From NCBI GenBank assembly GCA_900618425.1, contig UZAN01039378.1, positions 140,238 through 204,237 of the forward strand: DNA of 64,000 nucleotides, read 5' to 3'. Source of the stretch: Echinostoma caproni (lineage: Eukaryota; Platyhelminthes; Trematoda; Plagiorchiida; Echinostomatidae). Every line of letters starts with the position of its first letter. Within the stretch, counting starts at the first letter, position 1. Shown here in pieces: positions 1 to 11,279 of the stretch. The position numbers and the translations under genes are program-made. The notes beneath the pieces were generated by a model, which was not told the DNA's origin, made no database searches, and saw nothing but the letters and a program-made list of their open reading frames with translations.

Positions 1-581
1 CGCCGTCTGATCCTTAACGAACAAAGATTCCTCCTCATGCAACAATCTGCACTGTTGGACAGAGACCAAATCGCTCTCGACAACTGTCCCAGAAATTTAC
101 GCCTGTAATCTGTATATATATAAATCGATTTATATTACAACTGTACGTAAAATAACCCTTAATAACCATACGAACCTTTTCCTAGAAATTCGGCAGAAAT
201 TTAGGTTTGAAATTTTCTTCGGAAAATAAAAACAAACATGGTTAGTTTGTAGTGTAATATAATTTCGTTTACTTCCGTAAATTATTTTGCAAACATGTCC
301 AAAACGTGTTTAAACGGTTTTTAAAATGTCCATAAATACCATAAGATGCCTCTTAGGATACACGAATAGAGGCCGGTGATTTTCTTGTGCAATTGCTATC
401 ACATACCAAAGCTCGTATATCAGTAAACCGAGTAACTATCTTTATTGACTTGAAACATCAGCTGACACATAAACCTTTTATAATAACCATTTGCTCTTTT
501 AGTAAATTATTAACTCATTTTTCCAATCTTCATCCTCTTCTTCATTGTAAACGTGTTGAAATGGCTAAAAATCCACCCTAG

Positions 582-806
582 TGGGCGCACGAAGCTCTAT
601 TAGTCGGTGGAGAAGACCACATATATAAACGAATGGGTCAAGCACAACACTGCCACTTCACAAGCACTGATGATGTCAACTTGGCTTATGATGAAACGTT
701 TGCAAACAAATTGCCAAGCTGGGTGAACAGGCGAAATGGAATTCAGTTCATCCGAGCTACGAGAACTGATTTTCTGTACTTTGCAAACAGAATAAATGGT
801 GCTTAG
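582..806 (+). CDS. Candidate exon, unknown protein (75 codons incl. stop)
   Basis: An open frame runs from a possible splice acceptor (CACCCTAG ending at 581) to a TAG at 804-806. It has an internal methionine near 633. The predicted peptide is hydrophilic and of mixed composition; it includes the runs LLVGGEDHIYKRMGQ and TDDVNLAYDETFANKLPSW and looks more protein-like than most frames nearby. No domain, signal peptide or membrane segment is visible and I do not recognise the family. If read from the methionine it would be a 57-residue ORF; if read from the acceptor it is a terminal exon. A possible donor (ATG|GTGCTT near 799) is weak. The call rests on splice appearance and composition only, so chance remains a real alternative. 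Confidence 0.25.
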   Translation, partial: WAHEALLVGGEDHIYKRMGQAQHCHFTSTDDVNLAYDETFANKLPSWVNRRNGIQFIRATRTDFLYFANRINGA

Positions 807-2667
807 TTCTTTAAAACATTACAGATTATGTATCGGATTTAATTCAGAGCGCACATTTCTGATGTAATCTTATTGACAAGGATAATCTGCGTTGTTGAAC
901 ATGAAAGATATATAAATAAATCATTCTCTTTTAATAAGATTATCAAGGAAATTTTACAGTTTAGTATCGGATGGGAATCCAAACCGCTAAACTTTGATTT
1001 GACAGCAAAAACTCATACACATTGATGTTGACGGGGCCTTCAAATTTCGATCGCGTTGTCGGTTCATCATCATCCGGTCATGCTACTAACAATGGACCGT
1101 TGCGTGTGCCCATTTGTATGAACTGTTTGCTTCCTTGTAGGTAGCCGTTGTGTTATTTCAATCATGTCCAAATTCATCAAGTTCAGCGGTACACTCCTAG
1201 AAACTGTCAAATGGAATCGATATGAAGCTACTTCCCCTTGCAAAAGATCAATAGGAAATACAAGCCCAGGAAACAATCGGGCAATCAGACGAAACTGCAT
1301 GCTTACTAAATAAGTCCTCTTCGCGAACGTATGATTTTGCTTACTTCTTTCTATTACTGTAACAGCGGAACTCTAATTCACAGTATACCCAATTATGCTG
1401 TAGGAATGCTGGCTTCCAAGCCAAACTAATTTTGACATACCACCCCCGCGTTCATCATTTGTGGTATCGATCTTCCTTATTCCGGACAGGGTGGCCATGT
1501 TACCTTGTGTATCACGAAACTGTGATGTTTCTCTTATGGGAATTTCCCTCATTGTCCACTCCATATACTTGCGTTTGTTTTGCTATCACAGTCCAAGAAT
1601 TTACGGTCCTCTTGATCGCTTATTCTTATTGCTGTACACAATGCTCTCGTTATGATGTTAAGGAAACTTTTCATTATGTTGATTATTCACGTGAATATCT
1701 CTGCAGGCATAGGTTCTGACGCCTCTAAGTAATTTGATGCCCGTTTTCCAGTTACTTAATTATTTCGAAAATGTCAAATTTTTCCATCTCCATCGCGTAT
1801 AATGCCCGTCTCCTTTAGGAACATCTGATTTTTCAATGTTAAACGTTTGTCCTACTATTTTCAAATAAAACAGCCACTGTCCGTTTGCGGGACATCGTAA
1901 CCACAGACAGCGTTCACCAGAGAACCGCCTAAGCTACAAAATCTATCAGCCCCTTTGACTTTGGTTTTATTTTCAGATTTCATTCCTCCTCCGTTTGGTT
2001 ACCATTTAATTAGACACCTTAGGTTTTGTTGTGCTGTTCACCATCCCTTAAGTAGGGTTTATATTCACTTCGATCGATTCCCTCAGCCCAAATCAACTTC
2101 AAAACAAGCAAATGTAAACTGAGTAACACACATGTTATAAACGTATCTGGATACATTTCGCTGGCTCAACTGTATTTAACCGGGTGCTAAACTTGAAAAA
2201 TAAGACAGTCGTGAAACGCAGTATTCTGGCCTCGAGTTGGCACACTATTCAACTGCTGGGAAGATAGACGAACTAAATTAGAGCCTCACTGACGCCCGGT
2301 TCACATTCACTGCCATGTCAAATGAAAGTGACACGAACATGACCAATCCAGTTACTATTGTTACCCCTCCAAACATTCACCAATAAATGACCCCACAGAA
2401 TCCCCGAAAAAGCGAAGGCCCTGAAGGAATGTGTTGCCCTCCTTTTCCCCTTATTGTCAGAAATGTTCGATCATCGCACTTCGCAGGCAATTATTCTTAA
2501 ATAATGGGACGTGAAGTCATTCACCGAAGCAATGAAGAAGGCTCTTCAAAGATCCCTCTCAATGCCTGATTCTCATTTGGTTTGGTATTTCCCAAATGCT
2601 ACTACCTAAACATCTACTTATGAGTTAACTTTGATGACTCACAGCATTTTGACTATGCCTTCTTCAG
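807..2667. other. No feature recognised
   Basis: This is AT-rich DNA with short overlapping open frames on both strands near 1373-1719. None has a domain or convincing splice borders. Confidence 0.5.
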
Positions 2668-2864
2668 AGGTCCCCGCGGATGCCCTTGCTTGCCCTCACA
2701 ACTGTTTTTACTTCCTTGATAGAAAGAGCCGTGCTGTGTGCGTATACGTTTTGGACGAAGATGATGCCTTTATTAACATTTATGGCAGAATATCACTCAA
2801 TACCGCTTTCTCTAGTGGCATTCGGTCGCTTAAGATTGAAAAGATGACCAACTTTTCCAAATGA
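2668..2864 (+). CDS. Candidate terminal exon, unknown protein
   Basis: A pyrimidine-rich acceptor (GCCTTCTTCAG ending at 2667) precedes an open frame that closes at TGA 2862-2864. The peptide has a mixed composition and includes the stretch CVYVLDEDDAFINIYGRIS. No known domain, signal peptide or membrane helix is visible, and I do not recognise the protein. The alternative is a chance frame of about 65 codons, which is common in this window. There is no polyadenylation signal close downstream. The call rests only on the good acceptor and coding-like composition. Confidence 0.2.
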
Positions 2865-5800
2865 TCAGCGGGTTACACGCTTATAAAGCTTTACTTCTTC
2901 ACTACTGCTCTCCACCTAAGTCGTTCAACAAGGCTCTAATTGATCTCCATTTTCAGTTTCCAGTGACAGCTCTGTGTTAAAGAGTAACATTTTGCTTCTT
3001 ATAAAAATGCGGAGAATATGATGCTTGTTTTATCTCAACCCCAGTTGTCATCTCAGACTATGCCACAAGCTGGTATTACGAACGTTTTCGATTGGTTTGA
3101 ACAAACGAAACATCCATGAAACTCTAAAGAGGTTATCATGTCACTTTTTATCTTTTGAAAGGTGACAATTACCTGATTTTAGATAACCAGATGGATAGAA
3201 AATCCTCTTCCAATATCACTGCCTTATCTTTGGCCATCAACTCGTATGGTCCGAAAACTTAAGTAACATATTTCTGAAGTTTAGACGGCTTATGTTTCAT
3301 GCGTTTTGTTTAGGTACCTTCTTATCTATATTCATTGTATATGACGTTTTGTGTTGATCTGGGTTTTGGCCGAATTAAATTTTACGCTACTAGTGTGTTT
3401 CTCGGTCTTATCTATTACCGTAAGCCCATCTTCAGATACTCAAGCTGCTTTCGGTATGTGAATATATTCCTGAGACAGTATGTTGGAGCACAAACTTCAA
3501 CGTTTGCAAATCCTTATCCTAGAAGATTTTGTCTGACTGTTCTGGTGTCCTATATCCCGGTTTTATTCAAGGTCTTTATTTCTCGTTTACCATTTACCAG
3601 TTTAAAGTCATGTACAGAGCCTTACAGATATTACTATTCTGCTGAAGCTAGATTTTTCACAAACTCAAGGCTCGTTGCATCTGATCTGCGCAAGAGGTTT
3701 TGCCGAACTGGTGATCATAGTTACGGCATTGCCAGTTATTGGTAACTTGATACACTCCCCTTCTGATGCAGTGTGTTTACGGCTGTAGAATGATGCTCCA
3801 TATAGCGATTGATTGATTGATTTGAAAGGACCGGTTTTTGGTTTCCCTTTTATGCATTTCCAATCGTAAGCACGAGATAATCGAACGTCGGTGGTATATA
3901 AGCCGACTGCCAAACAGCTCCAGGGTTGTCAGACAATGTTTTCCTAATTATTTTCACGGAAAGAAAATAGAAAGATAACAATGTTTGGATGATTCTTAAC
4001 TGAGGTGTAGGTTGCTGGTGAAGACCCCAGCAACGATTACTGGTTAAAAGTACATTCATGAATCAATTGGCAGTGGACTGATAATAATCTTGCTAATAAG
4101 TTTACCACTGAACTGAAGGAATTTGTGTTTTCTGTGTAGTTTGTTCCACTGTTTTGTTTGCGCTACAGGTGAATCCATATGGTTTGCGATTACGTTCTTC
4201 GAAAAGGCTTTGCTTGTTCTACAGAATGTGGCAGTTGACACTGAAAGCTTCGAATCTCTACCGATGCGCAGGTTCGTGTATAATTTGCTTTAGCATTATG
4301 CATGACTGCTTTGAATGTAAGTGGTTTAAGAATTAATGGCGAATGAATTTTGTTATCCAGTTCAAAGACGAAATTTGCACCAGAAATCGAGAGCATCATT
4401 TGGTTCCATGGTCCCATGACATTTTCACTAATACACATTAAAAATGTGTCGGTTAAAAATTGGAGAAAGCTTAGTTACCCGGCCATTGAGAAATACAGCT
4501 GATTATTGTCGTGCATGAATTTATCGTAAATGAAATGGAATGCTTAATTGTATTTGCTCCAAAAACCGATTACTGAAATTAAGCTCTTTATGTCGTCCTT
4601 TCAAATTAATACTTTATTATCATGCATCAAAAGCTTATCAACCCGTGATGTGGTTAGTGTTTCGTGCAAGATTTGCATAAAACAGAGAAAACACATGAAA
4701 CATTTTAAACTTTTCTTTCGTTAATTTATGTGTGACATATCGTTCTGAATTGCTTCACTCGAACTTCATAATAATTGTTTTTTTCTTTTTTTCCTTCGGC
4801 TTGGTTCGGTTGCTCTGAGAATGTAACCAAATGAAATCATTCTTTTCTGACGTGCACAAACTTTGTTTATAACAATTAGTACACCATTCGGAACGGGAAC
4901 GGCTTAGTTTACATTTTCAGTTTGCATAAAATGAATTGATTGCTGAGCACAGTGCCGTTTCCATTAGAATTTCATTTCATTTGATCAAGGGACCAAAGTT
5001 TGCAACAGACAACAGACAATGAATTAATTTACAATAGGTTTCTTCATGGCAATCAAAGGACGGCGATAGGATACTGGTAATTCATTCGTGTTGGATGTCG
5101 CAAGCGGGTAACCTTAGGGGGATTTTGGGCCGGTAACTAGGGAACCTGTGTAAAATGAATTGCGTTTGTGCAAATTCAATGGAATAGTTCAAATATCATA
5201 GTCTTAACTTCCCTTAAGATACTGAACGGCGGGTACGCAGCTTATCGATAAAGGCCTCGACTTTCAACAGAAAGTTTGAGGCTGAGAGAAGGAACGTACT
5301 AACCACTGGCATCTCGCGAAAGGGACGGAGAAACTATCGCGTTCATGAAGAGTTCCAATACAAAATAAAGCGTATTTTCTATACAGGTAACAAAAATATC
5401 AAAGAATTTAAACTCACAGCTAGGACCGTGCAAACTGTTTGTTGGCGAAAAATATTCAATGTATTCATTTATTTCGAAGCGAATGGTTTCAGTTAGAGCT
5501 TGAATGGATCAATCGCGTTCCTAAATCTGTCCAACAGCGCATTCAGAGTGCAGATGTAAATTATACATTTCCACTCTACTTGGGGATAAGATTTTCTCAA
5601 CGGTGGGCTGGATACTCCTTATTATGAACTGAGGTAAATATCAGTAACCCACTTTATTTGCAGCAGTGTTTACCGAATTCGAATAAATTAATTCCAGTTT
5701 AACTTAAATATGTTTGAGTGGTAAATATGGTTTGATGAAAAACTGTTGCTATTCGTTGAAATCCACAATTAAATTGTGTACTCATTTCGTGTTCGAATTT

Positions 5801-8440
5801 GAAAACTAACTAGAAACCCATCCCTCTCCCACCTGTAGATGCTACCATCAACTGAGTTCTGATTTTGTACTCAACCTCATTATCCCCCTCCCCCACTTTG
5901 CCAATAACGATAATATTACTATAACGAGTTTGGAATGACTACCCAAAAACGTGTTATGATGGGCTCAGGAATACCTTCAGTAAGATACATAGAACCACTC
6001 TCCGCACATCTTAATCACTGTTAATCAACCTACATTGTTTTAATCTGATACATCACCCTCTCCTATTATCATAAAGTCAAAAAGAGTCCATCGAAGCCCT
6101 ATTTTTCATGACATAAAAAGATTTTCTTCCGTAGTAAACCACAGAGGCACTGAAATCTGATTTACTCTCCATGTTCAAAAGTTCTGTTGTCCTCTACACA
6201 ATCTTTGTTATCAAGTATAACTGTCATATCCAATTTTCTCTTGTTCAGCACAAGGCTAGTCTGTCTATTGATGTTTGATGAGAACGCCCCCGTATATGGT
6301 TGTGCTAATTACAGGCAATATGTATAGTAGAATTGGTATACTGGAGCGTGTTGAATTTGTTTTGTACTTTGAGGAGAGGAAAACAATCAAAAAGTGGTGC
6401 ATTGTCTTTTCACGTACGCACACGCACAATCAAACAAAACACGATGTGACCTAGACAGGGATTGCCCTTCTTTCCCTGTGTAAGTATGCACTCACAGGGT
6501 GGAGTTATCATTGTTCTGTTCTATAACTGCTGAATACATTCATGACCATTCTACACCGATAGAACGAGATACCTTATGCATGTGTATATTATAGATCGTT
6601 TGTTGTAGAGATCAATCGACGACTGCACGTGGAGGAGGGGTTGGGAGATAAGCATTTGAAAAACAAATGTGTTTTTATTGCAAAATGAGACGAGCACAAA
6701 TAAACGGGACTTCCACGATTTTATCAATACCTAAATATATAGATTTTGATATCTGAATTAAAAACGCGTACTGATGGATTACGTTTTAAAAGCCCTATAA
6801 ATACTGTAAATGTTTGAGAAACAAATAATAAGGAGTTCAGAAAATTAATGATATTAGCCCATTTTTAGTAGATGTAACAACATATAACTGAATAATGTTT
6901 AAATTATGAATTCCGTTACAGATCAAATAAATCCGGATTGGAGTTATTAATTCACCTGGAAAATCAAATAGACTTATTTATGATCGGTCTTAAGATCATT
7001 TTTTGGCGTTATCTCCGAATGATTTCATTGAATTAAAAGCTAAAGGGGCCACCATATTTAGTGGTTATTTCATTCGTAATCGATCAAGTTAAAACATTAG
7101 CGGATTCTTTGGCCGTGATAATCCAGTGAACTTGCGCATAACATGCGCATCAAAACAGTGGGATCTAGTGGCCCTTGTTGATAAATATCAGCAAAAATTT
7201 CGGGTAAGTTCGTTTTTGATTAACACAATATCAATTTTACGGAATAAATTGCTCTAGTACTGAATGCAACGAGCAGTCTGACATAATCAGTGAAAATGCG
7301 TTTTTTTGACCAATATTTTCTAACCATCTAAGTGGTATACGATTTTCATGAATTAAAATAGTAAGCAATCTTCATCTTCTTATTTTGTTCCATTGTGGAC
7401 AAAGTCATATTCGTCATTTAGTGGAATACTGCTGCATTCATTAGGAGGATCGGTTGTGCACACAATGATAAACGCTCGTAAAGCGTGGCACGCCATGTAT
7501 ATGTATCACTGGTTTACTTTAAAATATGTCACAGTTTCGTTCTGTTCGACAGGATCTATACCATAATTTATATGCTAAAAGTAAACAAGAAGTGGTCACC
7601 GGTGTTATTTGATTTTTTCATCAAAATAAAATTTTGGGGCAAAGCATTTTTGAACACATTTGATGATGTCACACAGGAATAGGGTCATACTTTCGAAATG
7701 TTATTGCTAGGATCTATGGTTGCTTGTTTTACCATCGGAAGTGTCTATTCACCGCAAAGTATTCCTCTTGCCTGCTCCAAATTGATCTATCCTGTAGTTA
7801 CAAATAAGGGGAACTGTGTTAGAATGACCCCGTAAATTAAATTATATCTAATGCATTCTTATCTAAGCACAGTTGTTATCGCTCATAGTTGACAGGATAT
7901 AATCAGTTGTTCTACTCGTAAACATTCTGATGCCATTCACTGTACTGCGTTCCGGTTGATATATCTCCATTGCTCACCTACTTATATACCGGTCACGAGC
8001 AAACAGCTGACGTATCACTTTGGTTTCACAGGTTGTGAATCCTTTCAAATCGTTGCTTGTCGTTGGCCAAATACACGAATCTTATTCGAAATAGTGCTTT
8101 TGTATTACAAACATATTTCATCGCATACACAGGTAAATTATCAGTGATCACAAATTGCACTGCTCAATATAACAATGAACTCTCATCATCCCAACTACCC
8201 CGGTAGCTGATTTGCGAGGTGAGATATTTGCTTTTGCGTTCCCCATAATTTTGCAGTATTGGGTCCCCTTTATCCATTTCAGCAATATAGAAGGAAGACA
8301 GATGTCGCGAAATGTTAACATTTCGTTTAATATTCTCAGTCGCTTACTTAAAGCATACAAGCATATATATAGCACATGGGGTTATTCAGTTATAGTGAAT
8401 GAACCTGTATAAGCCTGCAAAGATTACTAAAGATGGAAGT
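2865..8440. other. Long stretch without a recognisable gene
   Basis: This is AT-rich non-coding DNA. The longest open frame is 136 codons on the plus strand (3335-3745). It is rich in Tyr, Phe and Arg, has no domain and no splice support, and its length is expected by chance. A short GATT microsatellite lies at 3807-3823. Nothing else could be supported. Confidence 0.5.
3807..3823. repeat. (GATT)n microsatellite
   Basis: Four tandem GATT units, seen directly. Confidence 0.9.
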
Positions 8441-8452
8441 AGAAAGTCAAAT

Positions 8453-8788
8453 TCACGGTAAGTGGATTGATTGTATCAAAAACTTTTGTGCACATACGGT
8501 GGGGTGATGTAACCGAATAAGTAGCGCTTCACTAATTATCAAGATTTTAGCATTGCGACTACGTAAAAGTGGTTTGAAAGATGAATTGGGGTCACCCGTG
8601 TGTATTGTTGTGATGAGATATTTTAAAACAGATGACCCTGGATTTCTTGTAATCGCTTGACCATCAGTTGTCGGTTGCGTCATCAATTTCACCAAACACT
8701 TTGGAATATGTTCGGCCATCCGTTACGAGAGCTGGAAGTTTGTTCTGCCTATGTATGCGTCACCGCAACTGCAGGTGAAGTGGTATAC
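8453..8788 (-). pseudogene. PLE GIY-YIG endonuclease domain, one in-frame stop
   Basis: The domain starts with VYHFTCSCGDAYIGRT (8741-8788), in which VY and YIG are the two halves of the GIY-YIG signature and CSC is the cysteine pair typical of PLE endonucleases. An in-frame TAA at about 8723-8725 interrupts it. The same frame then continues with RMAEHIPKCL and the EALLI segment holding the conserved glutamate, ending in QSIHLP. Apart from the single stop the domain looks complete. In Penelope-like elements this nuclease nicks target DNA to prime reverse transcription. The upstream RT lies in a different frame, so the two are no longer one polyprotein. Confidence 0.88.
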
Positions 8789-8830
8789 AGTGTGTGATAC
8801 AGAACCGGTTTGCAAGCCATTTTTACGCTT

Positions 8831-8850
8831 GTCCACTGTGGTCCACTGTG
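8831..8850. repeat. 10-bp tandem duplication inside the PLE
   Basis: GTCCACTGTG occurs twice in direct succession (8831-8840, 8841-8850). Ten bases is not a multiple of three. The RT-side frame and the GIY-YIG-side frame of the element exchange at this place. Confidence 0.85.
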
Positions 8851-8999
8851 AATGTCTATAAACCTTTCTGGGTAACCATTGTTTAGTAGTGTTCTCCTCA
8901 AGAAATATTTTTCTTCCTTTAGTGTGCCTGGAGAACAAATGTTTCTCGCCCGATAAAATAGGTTTCTCACAAGGCCTAGTTTGTATGCCATGGGGGAAA

Positions 9000-9871
9000 A
9001 CCTGGAAAAGTGTAGGTATTGGCCATTCTAAGTTGGTTTTCGGTAAACTGAAAGTTTTAATATCTCATTTATTTGCCTCCTTAAGCTAGGTTGTTGTTGG
9101 TTTCTACTTCGTGAGATATAGAGAGATGTGGATGGACTGAGTTAAAATCATGTAAAAGTGTTTTAAAATGTTCTTCATCAGTAAGAATAAAAATATTGCC
9201 TACATATCGTTTGTACAGGGTGGACTTGAAAATATTATCAGTTAGTTTTTTTTCTCAATCATTCGTAGAAACACATCTGCAAAAATGGGACCCAATGGAA
9301 TGCCCATTGCCATACCATCGATCTGTTTGCATGTAATCCCTGCAAACTCAAAACGAATGTTTTGTGTACAAATAAGAATAAGTTCTTTTGAATATTCAAG
9401 AGGAAGATAACCGGGGAAATTGTTTGAAGAAATATAATCACACAAAACATCAATTGTTTGGTAAAGTGGTGCATTGGTGGAAAGTGAATCCACATCTATG
9501 GAAAACATTCTCTGTCGGGATATAGTCATGTTTTCCAAAATATTAGAGAATTCAAAAGAGTCTTTCACACAATGAGGCATGACAAACTTACGAATGGGAT
9601 CAAGGGCAACCTTGTGATTAGGCAAATTTTGCATGCACAGAATTGGTTTGAGTGGAGTCCCACGTTTGTGCATTTTTGGTGAACATCTCATCTGGGATGT
9701 TTCCTTTCCCATTGGTTTCAATTCTTTGTATTGGGTCTCGGAAATGTGACCATGAGGTAGCACGATTGTACAGAGACTTCTACATCGTGTTCCGTTAGCT
9801 TGATGTACTTGCAGTTTTATCTTTCGCTTTTTTTTCTTTTTCCTTCCTTTTACTGAATATAAATGGTACAA
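9000..9871 (-). pseudogene. PLE reverse transcriptase, inactivated
   Basis: The longest intact piece is a 209-residue frame (9242-9871). It contains, in order, the finger motif PKMHKRGTPLKPI, motif A MFSIDVDSL with its aspartates present, and motif B as DGMAMGIPLGPIFADVFL. The frame stops just after a run of eight T on the plus strand (A on the coding strand). In the next frame it resumes with LYKRYVGNIFILTDEEHF, where the YVGN at 9195-9206 replaces the family's YVDD, removing both metal-binding aspartates. A degenerate thumb region with stops follows to about 9000. The lysine-rich start comes from an A-rich stretch and is probably not the true N terminus. The enzyme would have copied the element's RNA; this copy cannot. 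Confidence 0.9.
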
Positions 9872-9923
9872 GTTTTATAAAAAGAGTAGCTGTTAATCAA
9901 AGGACTAAAATAGTAGGGCGTCA

Positions 9924-9996
9924 AGCAGTGGTGGTTTCATTTGAACACGCGTCCTCTAGGGTGATGATTTGGTGACATTGACACCGGGCCAGCCCC
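9924..9996 (+). repeat. Dispersed repeat, copy 1 of 3
   Basis: The segment starts with AGCAGTGGTGGT and contains GGGTGATGATTTGGTGACAT followed by CACCGGGCC. It aligns with the reverse complement of 46101-46177 and with 44651-44706. Here the central palindrome has decayed to TGACATTG. The copy sits directly 5' of the PLE on the minus strand, in opposite orientation. The family is not identified. Confidence 0.6.
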
Positions 9997-10830
9997 AGAT
10001 AAGAGACCACACACTATTTAACACTAACTATTTAACACTATTTAATTCAGCTGGAAAAATACGTGAATTCAACGTATCATCTGTTAATGGTTTTCTCATG
10101 TTTAGAGGTTTCTGAAAGGTAAATCTTTTAACAGACTTTACGGTTATGCATTTTACTCTTTGATGCCTTACTGTCTAGTTATCACTCTTTATTCTCGAAT
10201 AATTATTGATGTATAGCACAAACATGATTGAATTCAGGGTCATTCTCTGTAGTCAAACAGAAATCTAATAAGCTAAGTAAACTCATTAAGTTATCAGTCG
10301 TTATAATGTCTTACAGTTTATTTCATCGTGTTCTTACTTCTCGGAAGATGAAATTATTGCTGACTATGCACCGACTGATTTTGTTCTGTCTGATGCATAT
10401 CACAATCTAGATTATGTTTGGTGAACTGTTGAAAAATGCTACCCAATATTCGACTGCACGAAGAGCAACTATTTACTACATTATTTATTTTCTTAATGAC
10501 AACACCATTGAGTATATTTTGGTATGGACAATAAAGTTAAACTGAAGCAAAAATACTTTTTGCTTCTCTTCAAGCTAATTTATCGGATTTGACTTCGTTG
10601 TGAATTTCGTCAACCAAAGATTGACTTTTTACTGGGAGGTTGTGTGATGTTTACCTCTCTGCATAATCAACTGCAGGACAAATATTTTAGTGTATAGCAA
10701 TGCAGGTAAAATTCGGATATGAAACGGGCAACGTGCGCACTCATAGAATTGCCCGATAATTTGTCCTATGAAGCGATGACATCCTCTGGTAGTTTGTCTG
10801 GCATTTCGTCGTTTCGAAGAATATATATTC
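9997..10830. other. No feature recognised
   Basis: AT-rich DNA with a short local duplication of ACTATTTAACACTA near 10013-10042. No gene is supported. Confidence 0.5.
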
Positions 10831-11006
10831 TGCAAATGGTTGTTTTGGGAGATTTGAAGTTATTATATCGATTGTGAAAAGTTCAATAGCCTCAGTGGGA
10901 TTCGAACCCACGCATGGACGCCGCCTACTCATTGTACGCGCACGCTCAACCAACTGAGCTACGAGGCCACATCGATAGCACTGATCTTTTCACATCCAAA
11001 TTACCC
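10831..11006 (-). repeat. tRNA-derived repeat, unit 1
   Basis: The unit begins (plus strand) with TGCAAATGGTTGTTTTGG and runs through a tRNA-like block to TTTTCACA. On the minus strand, 10968 to 10888 forms an 81-nt tRNA-like sequence. It has a 7-nt acceptor arm pairing GGCCTCG with TGAGGCT (two G-T pairs), an A box TAGCTCAGTTGG and a B box GGGTTCGAATCCC with a 5-bp T stem GTGGG/CCCAC. The anticodon and variable region is about 9 nt longer than a normal class I tRNA and gives no clear anticodon. It is therefore more likely a tRNA-derived repeat with a possible RNA polymerase III promoter than a working tRNA gene. A second copy lies 299 bp downstream. Confidence 0.75.
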
Positions 11007-11129
11007 GTTCAACTTCCAAAGGAATATGGCATCCTTCAACTAGCGTGTTAGCTGACTGTCCCGANCCGAGAGGTTTTCCTTAGAATTCACCGGAGTCCAC
11101 CTAATGAGCTTCTAAGACAAGTTTCATTG

Positions 11130-11275
11130 TGCAAATGGTTGTTTTGGCAGATTTGAAGTTATTCTGTCGATTATGAAAAGTTCAGTGGCCTCTGCAGGAT
11201 TCGAACCCATGCATGGACGCCACCTACGCTTTGTTCGCGCACGCCCAACGAGCTGAGCTATTTTCACACAAATGT
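11130..11275 (-). repeat. tRNA-derived repeat, unit 2 (with internal deletion)
   Basis: The unit starts with the same TGCAAATGGTTGTTTTGG as unit 1. The tRNA-like part spans 11187-11260 on the minus strand with B box GGGTTCGAATCC and A box TAGCTCAGCTCG. Here a 5-bp stem TGCGC/GCGTA closes a 7-nt loop like an anticodon arm. Compared with unit 1, about 24 bp are missing after the A box, so the 5' acceptor strand is lost and the A box runs directly into TTTTCACA. Confidence 0.7.
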
Positions 11276-11279
11276 GCCC

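Larger units (their letters stand above)
8453..9900 (-). mobile_element. Penelope-like retroelement (PLE), degenerate
   Basis: Read on the minus strand, the order is reverse transcriptase (about 9871 down to 9000) and then a GIY-YIG endonuclease (8788 down to 8453). This is the diagnostic architecture of Penelope-like elements. The copy is dead. The reading frame changes at a run of eight T (9246-9253) and again near a 10-bp tandem duplication (8831-8850), an in-frame TAA interrupts the endonuclease, and the catalytic motif C reads YVGN. The linker between RT and endonuclease is only about 30 residues, which suggests an internal deletion. Limits are approximate because I could not define terminal repeats or target-site duplications. 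PLEs with these protein signatures are common in trematodes. Confidence 0.9.

Noticed and set aside
3335..3745. The 136-codon frame, the longest not assigned to a transposon.
   Set aside because: About one frame of this length is expected by chance in 64 kb of this composition over six frames. It has no domain or splice support.
10888..10968. A functional tRNA gene.
   Set aside because: The acceptor and T arms are good, but the anticodon region is about nine bases too long, no anticodon is clear, and the unit is repeated with its flanks. A tRNA-derived repeat explains it better.
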